Shown here in pieces: positions 34,150-42,550 of a stretch of DNA of 64,000 nucleotides. Numbering within the stretch: the first letter of the stretch is position 1; each line of letters starts with the position of its first letter. A program made the translations under genes and the position numbers. This DNA is from Zoogloea sp041917255 (GTDB taxonomy: Bacteria; Pseudomonadota; Gammaproteobacteria; Burkholderiales; Rhodocyclaceae), in the NCBI GenBank assembly GCA_041917255.1, contig JAYRYA010000016.1, positions 1 to 64,000 of the forward strand, written 5' to 3'. The notes under the pieces are model-generated. The model worked only from the letters and a program-made list of their open reading frames with translations. It was not told where the DNA came from and ran no database searches.

Positions 34150-35331
34150 ATGCTGATCGAAGTCAAAGTGCCGCAACTGTCCGAGTCCGTCTCCGAAGCC
34201 ACGCTGGTCAGCTGGCACAAGAAGGAAGGCGACGCTGTTTCCCGCGACGAGAACCTGATCGACATCGAGACCGACAAGGTCGTGCTGGAAACCCCGGCAC
34301 CGGCTGACGGCGTGCTCGTCAAGATCGTCAAGAACGGGGGCGACTCCGTAACCTCCGGTGAAGTCATCGCCACCATCGACACCGAAGCCAAGGCTGCTGC
34401 TGGCGCTCCGGCTGCCGCTGCCGCTCCGGCCGCTGCCCCGGCTGCTGCCGCTGCCGCCCCGGTTTCCGCCGCCAGCCCGTCCGCCCGCAAGATCCTCGAC
34501 GAGAAGGGCATTGCTGCCGCCGACGTCGCCGGTTCCGGCCGTGGCGGTCGTGTGACCAAGGAAGACGCCGTCGCTGCCCAGGCCAAGCCTGCCGCCGCAG
34601 CCGCTCCGGCGGTTGCCGTTGCCTCCGGCGACCGTGCCGAGCAGCGCGTTCCGATGACCCGTCTGCGCGCCCGTATCGCCGAGCGCCTGATCCAGTCGAA
34701 GAACGAAAACGCCATCCTGACGACCTTCAACGAAGTCAACATGGCGCCGGTCATGGCGCTGCGCAAGCAGTACGCCGAGAAGTTCGAGAAGACCCACGGT
34801 GTGCGTCTGGGCTTCATGGGCTTCTTCGTCAAGGCTGCGGTAGCGGCCCTGAAGAAGTTCCCGATCCTGAACGCCTCGGTCGATGGCAACGACATCATCT
34901 ACCACGGCTACATCGACATCGGTATCGCCGTCGGCTCGCCCCGTGGCCTGGTGGTGCCCATCCTGCGTGATGCCGACCAGATGTCCATCGCCGACATCGA
35001 GAAGAAGATCGCCGAATACGGCCAGAAGGCCAAGGATGGCAAGATCTCCATCGAGGAGCTCACCGGCGGCACGTTCTCCATCTCCAACGGTGGCGTGTTC
35101 GGTTCGATGATGTCCACCCCGATCATCAACCCGCCGCAGTCCGCGATCCTGGGCATCCATGCCACCAAGGACCGCGCCGTCGTCGAAAATGGTCAGGTTG
35201 TGGTTCGTCCGATCAACTACCTCGCCATGTCCTATGATCACCGGATCATCGACGGCCGTGAAGCCGTGCTGGGTCTCGTGACCATGAAGGAAGCGATGGA
35301 AGATCCGTCCCGTCTGCTGCTGGAAGTCTGA
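34150..35331 (+). CDS. odhB: Dihydrolipoyllysine succinyltransferase (E2 of 2-oxoglutarate dehydrogenase)
   Basis: 393 residues. Domains in order: one lipoyl domain (1-80) with the lipoylated Lys in DIETDKVVLE; an Ala/Pro-rich flexible linker; a peripheral-subunit-binding domain (ARKILDEKGIAAADVAGSG RGGRVTKED); a second Ala-rich linker; and the catalytic domain with the His/Asp pair in MSYDHRIIDGREA. The alternative symbol is sucB. A large hairpin separates it from lpd. Confidence 0.97.
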   Translation: MLIEVKVPQLSESVSEATLVSWHKKEGDAVSRDENLIDIETDKVVLETPAPADGVLVKIVKNGGDSVTSGEVIATIDTEAKAAAGAPAAAAAPAAAPAAAAAAPVSAASPSARKILDEKGIAAADVAGSGRGGRVTKEDAVAAQAKPAAAAAPAVAVASGDRAEQRVPMTRLRARIAERLIQSKNENAILTTFNEVNMAPVMALRKQYAEKFEKTHGVRLGFMGFFVKAAVAALKKFPILNASVDGNDIIYHGYIDIGIAVGSPRGLVVPILRDADQMSIADIEKKIAEYGQKAKDGKISIEELTGGTFSISNGGVFGSMMSTPIINPPQSAILGIHATKDRAVVENGQVVVRPINYLAMSYDHRIIDGREAVLGLVTMKEAMEDPSRLLLEV

Positions 35332-35344
35332 TCTTACTGACCCG

Positions 35345-35383
35345 AGGCACGGCCGCGGCAGGATTCCTGTCGCTGCCGTGCCT
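35345..35383 (+). terminator. Intra-operon hairpin between odhB and lpd
   Basis: AGGCACGGC (35345-35353) pairs with GCCGTGCCT (35375-35383). The interior GCGGCAG/CTGTCGC also pairs with one G-U around a small loop. The tail TGTTTCA is only weakly U-rich, so it may be a partial terminator or an RNA-stability element that sets lpd level. Confidence 0.55.
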
Positions 35384-35412
35384 TGTTTCAATCCGAACAA
35401 GGAAGAACACAC

Positions 35413-36834
35413 ATGGCGAAGCAATTCGACGTTCTGGTTATCGGCGGTGGCCCCGGCGGCTACGTGGCAGCGATCCGCGCCGCGCAACTCGGTTTCAACA
35501 CGGCCTGTGCCGAATCCAATCCCTATGCCGACCCGAAGGGCGAACCGCGCCTGGGCGGCACCTGCCTCAATGTGGGCTGCATCCCGTCCAAGGCGCTGCT
35601 GCACACCTCGCATCTGTTTGAAGAAGCCGGTCACGCCTTCGAAGAGCAGGGCATCTCCGTCGGCACCCCCAAGATCGACGTGGCCAAGATGATCGGCCGC
35701 AAGTCCAAGATCGTCGAGCAGCTGACTGCCGGCATCAAGGGTCTGTTCAAGAAGAACAAGGTCACCTTCCTGGCCGGTCACGGCGCCTTTGTCGCCAAGA
35801 CCGACGCCGGCTGGCAGGTCAAGGTTGGCGAGGAAGTCGTCGAGGCCAAGCAGGTCATCGTGGCGACCGGCTCTACCGCCCGTCACCTGCCGGGCATCCC
35901 GGTGGACAACAAGCTGGTGTGCGACAACATCGGCGCGCTGGACATCGACTCCGTGCCCAAGCGCCTCGGCCTGATCGGCTCCGGCGTGATCGGCCTGGAA
36001 ATGGGTTCGGTCTGGAACCGTCTCGGCTCCGAAGTCACCATCCTCGAAGCCATGGATTCCTTCCTCGGCGCTGCCGACCAGGATCTGGCCAAGGAAGCGC
36101 TCAAGCTGTTCACCAAGCAGGGCCTGGACATCAAACTGTCCGTCAAGGTCGGCAAGGTCACCGTCGGCAAGAAGTCGGTCTCCGTCGAGTACGAAACCAA
36201 GGATGGCGCCCAGAAGGTCGAGTTCGACCGCCTGATCGTCTCCGTCGGTCGCGTGCCCAACACCGCCGGCCTCAACGCCGAAGCGGTCGGCCTGAAGATC
36301 GACGAGCGTGGTTTCATCGACGTGGACGGCCACAACCGAACCAACCTGCCCGGCGTGTGGGCGGTGGGCGACGTGGTGCGTGGCCCGATGCTGGCCCACA
36401 AGGCGATGGAAGAGGGTGTTGCCGTGGCCGAAACCATGGCCGGCCAGAAGGGCCACACCAACTTCGACACCATCCCCTGGGTCATCTACACTTCGCCGGA
36501 AATCGCCTGGGTCGGCAAGACCGAGCAGCAGCTCAAGGCCGAAGGCGCCGCCTACAAGGTCGGCAAGATCCCGTTCATGGCCAACGGCCGTGCGCTGGGT
36601 GCCGGCGCGCCGGCCGGCTTCGTGAAGATGATCGCCGATGCCAACACCGACCGTATCCTCGGCGTGCACATCATCGGTTCCAACGCGTCCGAGCTGATCG
36701 GCGAGGCCGTTGTGACCATGGAGTTCGCCGGCGCGTCGGAAGACCTCGCCCGCATCTGCCACGCCCATCCGACCCTGTCGGAAGTGGTGCACGAAGCAGC
36801 GCTGGCGGTGGACAAGCGTCCGCTGCACTTCTGA
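35413..36834 (+). CDS. lpdA: Dihydrolipoyl dehydrogenase (E3)
   Basis: 473 residues from ATG 35413 (MAKQFDVLVIGGG), which has AAGGAAG upstream; an ATG ten codons earlier is out of context. Flavoprotein disulfide reductase that reoxidises the E2 lipoyl group and makes NADH. FAD motif VLVIGGGPGGYVAA, redox-active disulfide GGTCLNVGCIPSK, NAD fold GLIGSGVIGLEMGS, and C-terminal catalytic His-Glu in CHAHPTLSEVVHEAAL. It probably serves 2-oxoglutarate dehydrogenase here and may be shared with other complexes. Confidence 0.96.
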   Translation: MAKQFDVLVIGGGPGGYVAAIRAAQLGFNTACAESNPYADPKGEPRLGGTCLNVGCIPSKALLHTSHLFEEAGHAFEEQGISVGTPKIDVAKMIGRKSKIVEQLTAGIKGLFKKNKVTFLAGHGAFVAKTDAGWQVKVGEEVVEAKQVIVATGSTARHLPGIPVDNKLVCDNIGALDIDSVPKRLGLIGSGVIGLEMGSVWNRLGSEVTILEAMDSFLGAADQDLAKEALKLFTKQGLDIKLSVKVGKVTVGKKSVSVEYETKDGAQKVEFDRLIVSVGRVPNTAGLNAEAVGLKIDERGFIDVDGHNRTNLPGVWAVGDVVRGPMLAHKAMEEGVAVAETMAGQKGHTNFDTIPWVIYTSPEIAWVGKTEQQLKAEGAAYKVGKIPFMANGRALGAGAPAGFVKMIADANTDRILGVHIIGSNASELIGEAVVTMEFAGASEDLARICHAHPTLSEVVHEAALAVDKRPLHF

Positions 36835-36840
36835 TGAAGC

Positions 36841-36860
36841 GGCCGGCCTTCGGGCCGGCC
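36841..36860 (+). terminator. GC hairpin with TTCG loop after lpdA
   Basis: GGCCGGCC-TTCG-GGCCGGCC, a perfect 8-bp stem with a stable UUCG tetraloop, begins six bases after the lpdA stop. No T-run follows. Confidence 0.55.
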
Positions 36861-36871
36861 AGTCTTCAGCC

Positions 36872-36907
36872 GGGGGCGGTCAGGCGGTAAAATGCCTGAC
36901 CGCCCCC
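36872..36907. terminator. 14-bp perfect inverted repeat after lpdA
   Basis: GGGGGCGGTCAGGC and GCCTGACCGCCCCC enclose GGTAAAAT. It is the second strong hairpin between lpdA and the zapE-like gene and probably completes termination of the TCA block. The loop also contains a -10-like TAAAAT, so a regulatory role for the next gene is possible. Confidence 0.55.
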
Positions 36908-36951
36908 GATCTCATTGGGTTTTACCGTATTCGTTTCACTGAGTTCCCACC

Positions 36952-38064
36952 ATGCCGCACCGAATCCTGAGAGTTGCCGAGAACGGCATGATTGAATCCT
37001 ACGAGTCGCTGCTCAAGGCGCGGGGCTTCAAGTCCGATCCCGCCCAGCGGGCGGCGGCCCAGCGTCTGCAAGGGCTTTATTCCGAACTCGTGGCCTTCAA
37101 GGCGGCACGGCGTGGCGCCATCCGCAAGCTGCTGTCCCGGCCCAAGCAGCCCCGCAGTGTTTATTTCTGGGGTGGCGTGGGGCGCGGCAAGAGCTTTCTG
37201 ATGGATTGCTTCTTCGACTCGGTGCCCTACCAGCGCAAGCGCCGGGTGCACTTCCATGCCTTCATGCAGGAAGTCCAGAACGACCTGAAGAACCTCAACA
37301 ACGAACCCGATCCGCTCCAGAAGGTGGCCGACCGCATCGCCCGCCAGACGCGCCTCCTGTGCTTCGACGAGTTCCACGTGTCGGACATCGCCGATGCGAT
37401 GATCCTCGGCCGGCTGCTCGACGCGCTGTTCGCCCGCGGAACCATCTTCGTGATGACCTCCAACTATCCGCCGGATGGCCTCTACCCCAACGGTCTGCAG
37501 CGGATCAACTTTCTGCCCACCATCGAGATGATCAAGCGCCGCTTCGATGTGGTTGAGGTGGATCACGGCACCGACTACCGTCTGCGCACGCTGGAGCAGA
37601 TGGATGCCTTCCTTGTGCCGGCCGATGATGCCGCCGACAAGCACCTCGCCAAGGATTTCGAGCAGATCGCGGCCACCAAAGGTGAATCCGGCGAGATCGA
37701 GGTGCTGGAGCGCAAGCTCAAGGTGGTGCGCAAGGCGCCGGGCGTGATCTGGTTCGATTTCGACACCCTGTGCGCTGGCAACCGCTCCCAGAACGACTAC
37801 CTCGAGATCGCCCGCGAGCACCACACCCTGATCCTCTCCCGCGTGCCCAAGATGAGTGCGGCGATGGCCTCGGAGGCGCGGCGCTTCACCTGGCTGATCG
37901 ACGTGCTCTACGACCACCGGGTCAAGCTGCTGGTGAGCGCCGAATGCCAGGCCTACGACCTGTACGTGGAAGGCCGCCAGGCCAGCGAGTTCCACCGTAC
38001 GGTCAGCCGCCTGATCGAGATGCGTTCTCGCGACTACCTCGCCGAAGCCCACCGGGTCGACTGA
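36952..38064 (+). CDS. zapE: AFG1/ZapE-family ATPase (cell division-associated)
   Basis: 370 residues. P-loop ATPase with Walker A WGGVGRGKSFLMD, Walker B RLLCFDEFHVSD, and sensor region VMTSNYPPDGLYPNGLQR. In E. coli ZapE acts at the Z-ring under low oxygen; relatives are related to mitochondrial AFG1/LACE1. The start could be ATG 36952 or the in-frame ATG 36988 (MIESYESLLKARG), which is closer to the usual family N-terminus; neither has a strong ribosome site. Followed six bases later by the secretin-like gene. Confidence 0.88.
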   Translation: MPHRILRVAENGMIESYESLLKARGFKSDPAQRAAAQRLQGLYSELVAFKAARRGAIRKLLSRPKQPRSVYFWGGVGRGKSFLMDCFFDSVPYQRKRRVHFHAFMQEVQNDLKNLNNEPDPLQKVADRIARQTRLLCFDEFHVSDIADAMILGRLLDALFARGTIFVMTSNYPPDGLYPNGLQRINFLPTIEMIKRRFDVVEVDHGTDYRLRTLEQMDAFLVPADDAADKHLAKDFEQIAATKGESGEIEVLERKLKVVRKAPGVIWFDFDTLCAGNRSQNDYLEIAREHHTLILSRVPKMSAAMASEARRFTWLIDVLYDHRVKLLVSAECQAYDLYVEGRQASEFHRTVSRLIEMRSRDYLAEAHRVD

Positions 38065-38070
38065 CGCCCG

Positions 38071-38859
38071 ATGCATCGGTTTGCTGCCTGCGTCCTCGTT
38101 GCGAGCGCCTTGCTGGCGCAGCCGGCGGCGGCCGACTTCGGCCTCACGATCATCCCCCTGCATCACCGGCCGGCCGAGCAGGTCGTTCCAAGCCTGCGTC
38201 CGCTGGTGGAGCAGGGCGGGGCGATCAGCAGCATGGGCGACAAGATCCTGCTGCGGGTCTCGCCGGGAAACTTGGCCGAACTCCGGGCGGCCATCGCCGC
38301 GCTGGATACGCCGCTGCGCCGGCTGGTGGTGTCGGTGCGTCAGGGCGAAGTGCGGGCGTCGTCCGGCGGTGGCCTGGACGTGGATGGCCGGTTGGTACCC
38401 GGCAACAGCCGCGTCCTCATCCGTGGCGGCGCCGGCAACAGCGAACAGCGCGACGATGTAAGCCAGCAGTTGCAGGTGGTCGAAGGGGGCAGGGCGCTGA
38501 TCCAGGTTGGTCAGTCCCTCCCGCTGATGTTCCGTGAATGGCGCGCCGCGCCCGGCGGCTGGGTGCAGGTGGATTCGGTGCGGTACATGGATGTGGGCAC
38601 CGGCTTCCTGGCGGCACCGCAGGTGGTCGGCAACCAGGTGACGATCGAGATCAGTCCGTCGATGGAACGCATCGGCGAAGGTGGTGCGGTCGAATCGTCC
38701 CGCCTCGCCACCACCGTCAGCGGTGCCCTCGGCAGCTGGATTCCCCTCGGTGGCAGCACCGTCACCGGCCAGAGCACCCGCTTCGGCACCAGCGGCAACG
38801 CCCAGGGTGCCCGTCGTGTCGATGGCCAGGTGTGGCTGCGCGTGGATGCCCTCGACTAG
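38071..38859 (+). CDS. Stand-alone secretin-like periplasmic protein
   Basis: 262 residues with a signal peptide (MHRFAACVLVASALLAQPAAA). The first part (TIIPLHHRPAEQVVPSLRPL, ISSMGDKILLRVSPGNLAEL, AAIAALDTPLRRLVVSVRQG) matches the short N-terminal domain of type II/III secretins. The second half (VGTGFLAAPQVVGNQVTIEI, then ESSRLATTVSGALGSWIPLGG) resembles the start of the secretin beta-domain. It is too short for a pore-forming secretin and no pilus or secretion genes are nearby. It lies between zapE and dinG with gaps of under ten bases. Function unknown. Confidence 0.75.
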   Translation: MHRFAACVLVASALLAQPAAADFGLTIIPLHHRPAEQVVPSLRPLVEQGGAISSMGDKILLRVSPGNLAELRAAIAALDTPLRRLVVSVRQGEVRASSGGGLDVDGRLVPGNSRVLIRGGAGNSEQRDDVSQQLQVVEGGRALIQVGQSLPLMFREWRAAPGGWVQVDSVRYMDVGTGFLAAPQVVGNQVTIEISPSMERIGEGGAVESSRLATTVSGALGSWIPLGGSTVTGQSTRFGTSGNAQGARRVDGQVWLRVDALD

Positions 38860-38868
38860 ATTTTCCCG

Positions 38869-40827
38869 ATGAACGTAGAACATGCCTTTGCCGCCGACGG
38901 CCCCCTTGCCATGGCGATCCCCGGTTTCTCTCCGCGCCCCCAGCAGCTGGAGATGGCCGCCCACATCGCCCACACCCTCAAGGAAAACGGCGTGCTGGTG
39001 GCCGAGGCCGGCACCGGCACCGGCAAGACCTACGCCTATCTGGTGCCCGCGCTGCTGAATGGCGGCAAGGTCATCATCTCCACCGGCACCAAAACCCTGC
39101 AGGACCAGCTCTTCAACCGCGATCTGCCCACTGTCCGCGCCGCCCTCAAGGTGCCGGTGGGCGTGGCGCTGCTCAAGGGCCGCGCCAACTACGTGTGCCA
39201 CTACCACCTGGCCCGCAACCTCGCGGATGGCCGCTTCACCACCCCCGAAGACGCCGCCCACCTGCGCGCCATCGGCCGTTTCATGGAAATCACCCAGAGC
39301 GGCGACAAGGCCGAGTGCCCCGAGGTGCCCGAGGACGCGGCAGCCTGGATGTTCGCCACCTCGTCGCGGGACAACTGTCTGGGGCAGGAATGCCCCAACA
39401 TCAAGGAGTGCTTCGTCGCCGCCGCCCGCCGCGCCGCGATGGACGCCGACGTGGTGGTGGTCAATCACCACCTCTTCTTTGCCGACGTGATGCTCCGCGA
39501 CGAAGGCATGGGCGAGCTGCTGCCCTCGTGCAACGCGGTGATCTTCGACGAAGCCCACCAGCTTCCCGAAACCGCCAGCCTGTTCTTCGGCGAGAGCGTG
39601 TCCACCGCGCAGCTGCTGGAGCTCGCCCGCGACACCCGCTCCGAGACCGTCGCCGCCGCGCGGGATTGCCTCGCCCTCATCGAAGCCACCCGCAAGCTCG
39701 AAAAAGCCGCGCGGGATCTGCGCCTGTCGGTGCAGGCCGAGAACGCCCGCTTCGGCTACGCCCAGCTTGCCGACAACACCGCCTTCCACGAAGCCGTCGA
39801 TGCGCTCGATGCCGAGCTCACCGAGTTCTGCACGCTGGTCGAATCCCAGGCCGAGCGTTCCGAGGGCCTCGCCAACTGCCTGCGCCGCACCCAGGAGATC
39901 CAGCAGCGCCTGGCCCGCTGGCAGGTGCCGGAGGGCACCGACTGGGTGCGCTGGGTCGAGGTGTTCAGCCAGACGCTGTCCCTCAACGCCACGCCGCTCT
40001 CCATCGCCTCCATCTTCAAACGCCAGATGGACGGCCACCCGCGGGCCTGGGTGTTCACCTCCGCCACCCTGGCGGTCGGACGCGATTTTGGCCACTACTG
40101 CCGCGAGCTGGGCCTCAACTGGGTCGAGCCGCCCATCGAGACGGCGGTGTGGGGTTCGCCCTTCGACTATCCGGCCCAGGCGGTGCTCTATGCCCCCCAG
40201 AACATGCCCGAGCCCAACAGCCCGGACTATCCCGATGCGGTCGCCAAAGTCGCGATTCCGCTGATCCGCGCCGCCCAGGGCCGCACTTTCGTGCTGTGCA
40301 CCTCGCTGCGCGCCATGCGGCGCATCCACGAGCTGATTGCCGACGCGCTGGAGCGGGACAAGCTCGACCTGCCCCTGCTGATTCAGGGCGAAGGCTCGCG
40401 CACCGAGCTGCTCGATCGCTTCCGCCGCCTCGGCAACGCCATCCTGGTGGCCAGCCAGAGCTTCTGGGAAGGCGTCGATGTGCCCGGCGACGCGCTGTCG
40501 GTGGTCGTCATCGACAAGCTGCCCTTCGCCCCGCCCGATGACCCGGTGCTCGCCGCGCGCATCGAGCACATGAACAAATCCGGCCGCAATCCCTTCATGG
40601 AATACCAGCTCCCGCGGGCGGTCATCAACGTCAAGCAGGGCGCCGGCCGGCTGATCCGCACCGAGCGCGACAAGGGCGTGCTCGCCATCTGCGACCCGCG
40701 CATGCTCACCAAGCCCTACGGCCGCCGGGTGTGGCAGAGCCTGCCGCCGATGACCCGCAGCAAGGTCGAATCCGAGGTGGTGGCCTTCCTTGAAGACCTC
40801 CCGCCGCCGGCCGCGCGGCAGGTCTGA
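38869..40827 (+). CDS. DinG/YoaA-family ATP-dependent DNA helicase with Fe-S cluster
   Basis: 652 residues. XPD-like superfamily 2 helicase. Q-like motif FSPRPQQLEMA, Walker A EAGTGTGKTYAYLVPALL, STGTKTLQDQL, DEAH box VIFDEAHQLPE, and motif VI region VKQGAGRLIRTERDKG. Four cysteines for the Fe-S cluster are in NYVCHYH, RDNCLGQEC and NIKECF. Members unwind damaged DNA or R-loops with 5'-3' polarity. Ten bases after the secretin-like gene. The 21-bp repeat array begins right after its stop. Confidence 0.92.
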   Translation: MNVEHAFAADGPLAMAIPGFSPRPQQLEMAAHIAHTLKENGVLVAEAGTGTGKTYAYLVPALLNGGKVIISTGTKTLQDQLFNRDLPTVRAALKVPVGVALLKGRANYVCHYHLARNLADGRFTTPEDAAHLRAIGRFMEITQSGDKAECPEVPEDAAAWMFATSSRDNCLGQECPNIKECFVAAARRAAMDADVVVVNHHLFFADVMLRDEGMGELLPSCNAVIFDEAHQLPETASLFFGESVSTAQLLELARDTRSETVAAARDCLALIEATRKLEKAARDLRLSVQAENARFGYAQLADNTAFHEAVDALDAELTEFCTLVESQAERSEGLANCLRRTQEIQQRLARWQVPEGTDWVRWVEVFSQTLSLNATPLSIASIFKRQMDGHPRAWVFTSATLAVGRDFGHYCRELGLNWVEPPIETAVWGSPFDYPAQAVLYAPQNMPEPNSPDYPDAVAKVAIPLIRAAQGRTFVLCTSLRAMRRIHELIADALERDKLDLPLLIQGEGSRTELLDRFRRLGNAILVASQSFWEGVDVPGDALSVVVIDKLPFAPPDDPVLAARIEHMNKSGRNPFMEYQLPRAVINVKQGAGRLIRTERDKGVLAICDPRMLTKPYGRRVWQSLPPMTRSKVESEVVAFLEDLPPPAARQV

Positions 40828-40836
40828 GGCGTCGGC

Positions 40837-41109
40837 GAGCTGTCATCGTTCGGTGGCAAGCAAAGCCAATTCGCGATCAAGGAAAATTTGCTTGGCCGCG
40901 AGTAAAACGGGTTTGCGCGCAAGCCGCAGCCATTCGTGCGCGAGTGATTTTTGCTTGTGCGCAAATGGATTTCAGTTGCCCACGAGTAAAAATCACTCGA
41001 TCGCAAGCGGCAACTGCTTGCGATCAAATGTCTGCCGCTTGCACGCAACGCTCCACGATTCGTGCGCAAGCGGCCGCTGCTCGTGCACGAGTCTTTTTCG
41101 CTCGCGGGG
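40837..41109. repeat. Array of 13 degenerate 21-bp tandem repeats
   Basis: Thirteen consecutive 21-bp units with no insertion or deletion start at 40837, 40858, 40879 and so on to 41089. Each starts GAG, AAG, AAA or AAC, has nine or so variable bases, and ends in a TTGCGCGC-like block (TTCGTGCGC, CTTGTGCGC, CTCGATCGC, CTTGCGATC, CTTGCACGC). Between 40790 and 41164 one plus-strand frame stays open, giving heptads such as SKTGLRA, SDFCLCA and SKNHSIA. A minus-strand frame (40716-41069) is open too (RTSKNHS, RTNGCGL, RANPFYS). Neither has a ribosome site or looks like a known protein. The rest of the 349-base gap before the next gene holds a GC-rich inverted repeat and a TACAAT (41148-41153) but no clear -35. 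Confidence 0.88.
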
Positions 41110-41176
41110 CTGGCCGGTCCATCCGGCCCGGCGCCGGCCCCCGCTGCTACAATCCCGCGCCTGACACCTTGCTCCG

Positions 41177-42550
41177 ATGCCGTCCTTGACCGACCCGAAA
41201 GCCACCGTGCTGTCGTCGCCTTCCGCCCTCATCGCCCGCCTGGCCGCGGGTGCGCATGACTGCGTCGACGCCGCCGAAGCCCTCAACGCCGGCTGCCAGT
41301 GCGTTTCGCTGGACCGCCAGGCGCTGGTGGCCGCACTGGCCCGCGATCCCCGTGACGGCGCGCTGCAGGCGATGATCGCCGAGTCGCGCCCGCACCTGTT
41401 TGCCGAATCCATGGCCTTCGTGTCGGCCGCGCATGTACAGCAGATGGCCGACCTCGTCGCCGCCATTCACCGGGTAGTGGCCTTGCCCGGCTGGCAGGAC
41501 GCGGCGCTGGCCCACGCGCCGGAAAGCGCCCGCCAAGCCGCCCGTGCGTCCGGTGTCTTCCTCGGCTACGACTTCCACCTCTCGGACGCCGGCCCCCAGC
41601 TCATCGAGATCAACACCAACGCCGGCGGCGGGCTGCTCGCCGCCATCCTCGGCCGCGCCCAGCGCGCCTGCTGCGACGAGGTGGCCGAAGCCATGGCCGC
41701 GATGCAAGGCCACGCTGGTGGCGATCTGGAGCGGGTGTTCTTCGAGATGTTCCAGACCGAGTGGCGGGCGGAGCGGGGCGATGCGCCGCTCACCACGGTC
41801 GCCATCGTCGATGAGGCGCCGCAGGGCCAGTATCTGCTGCCGGAGTTCCTGCTTTTCCAGCGGCTCTTTGAACGCCACGGCGTCACCGCTTGGATCTGCG
41901 ATCCGTCCGAATTCACATACACCGCCGACGGCCTGATGCTGCACGGTCAGCGGGTGGATCTGGTCTACAACCGCCTCACCGATTTCTCCTTCGACGCCCC
42001 CGCCAGCGGCGCGCTGCGGGACGCCTGGCTGGCCGGCTCGGCGGTCATCACGCCGCACCCCCGCGCCCACGCCTTGTATGCCGACAAGCGCAACCTGGTG
42101 CTGCTCTCCGATCCCGACGCCTTGCGCCGGATTGGCGCGGCGGAAGCCGACATCGCGGTGATCGCTGCCGGCGTTCCGCGTACCGAGGCGGTCACGGCGG
42201 GGCAGGCGGCAGATTTCTGGGCCCGTCGCCGCAGCCTGTTCTTCAAGCCCGCGAGCGGCTTTGGCAGCCGCGGCGCCTACCGGGGCGACAAGCTCACGCG
42301 CCGGGTGTTCGACGAGATCATTGCCGGCGACTACATCGCCCAGGCCCTGGTGCCACCCTCCGAGCGGCGCCTGTCGGTCGGCGGCGAAGCCGTCGACCTG
42401 AAGATGGATCTGCGCAACTACGTCTATCGGGGCGAGGTCCAACTGGTCACCGCGCGGCTTTATCGCGGCCAGACCACCAATTTCCGCACCCCCGGCGGCG
42501 GCTTCGCCCCCGTGCTGGCGGTGCCCTGCGGCCACGAAGGAGCAGCATGA
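41177..42550 (+). CDS. Uncharacterised ATP-grasp-like protein linked to molybdenum cofactor genes
   Basis: 457 residues. I do not recognise an experimentally named family. Features suggest an ATP-grasp or circularly permuted ATP-grasp fold: LIEINTNAGGGLLAAIL (Glu/Asn metal-type motif), VDLVYNRLTDF, a nucleotide-loop-like FFKPASGFGSRGAYRG, and YIAQALVPPSERR. No signal peptide. Its TGA overlaps the mobB ATG (ATGA), so it is coupled to mobB-moeA-moaD-moaE. That context suggests an accessory role near molybdenum cofactor metabolism, but it could be an unrelated ligase or glutathionylspermidine-synthase-like protein. Confidence 0.65.
   Translation: MPSLTDPKATVLSSPSALIARLAAGAHDCVDAAEALNAGCQCVSLDRQALVAALARDPRDGALQAMIAESRPHLFAESMAFVSAAHVQQMADLVAAIHRVVALPGWQDAALAHAPESARQAARASGVFLGYDFHLSDAGPQLIEINTNAGGGLLAAILGRAQRACCDEVAEAMAAMQGHAGGDLERVFFEMFQTEWRAERGDAPLTTVAIVDEAPQGQYLLPEFLLFQRLFERHGVTAWICDPSEFTYTADGLMLHGQRVDLVYNRLTDFSFDAPASGALRDAWLAGSAVITPHPRAHALYADKRNLVLLSDPDALRRIGAAEADIAVIAAGVPRTEAVTAGQAADFWARRRSLFFKPASGFGSRGAYRGDKLTRRVFDEIIAGDYIAQALVPPSERRLSVGGEAVDLKMDLRNYVYRGEVQLVTARLYRGQTTNFRTPGGGFAPVLAVPCGHEGAA

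Noticed and set aside
40837..41109. CRISPR array
   Set aside because: Units are 21 bp in total with no constant repeat of 23-47 bp and no unique spacers; no cas genes are nearby.
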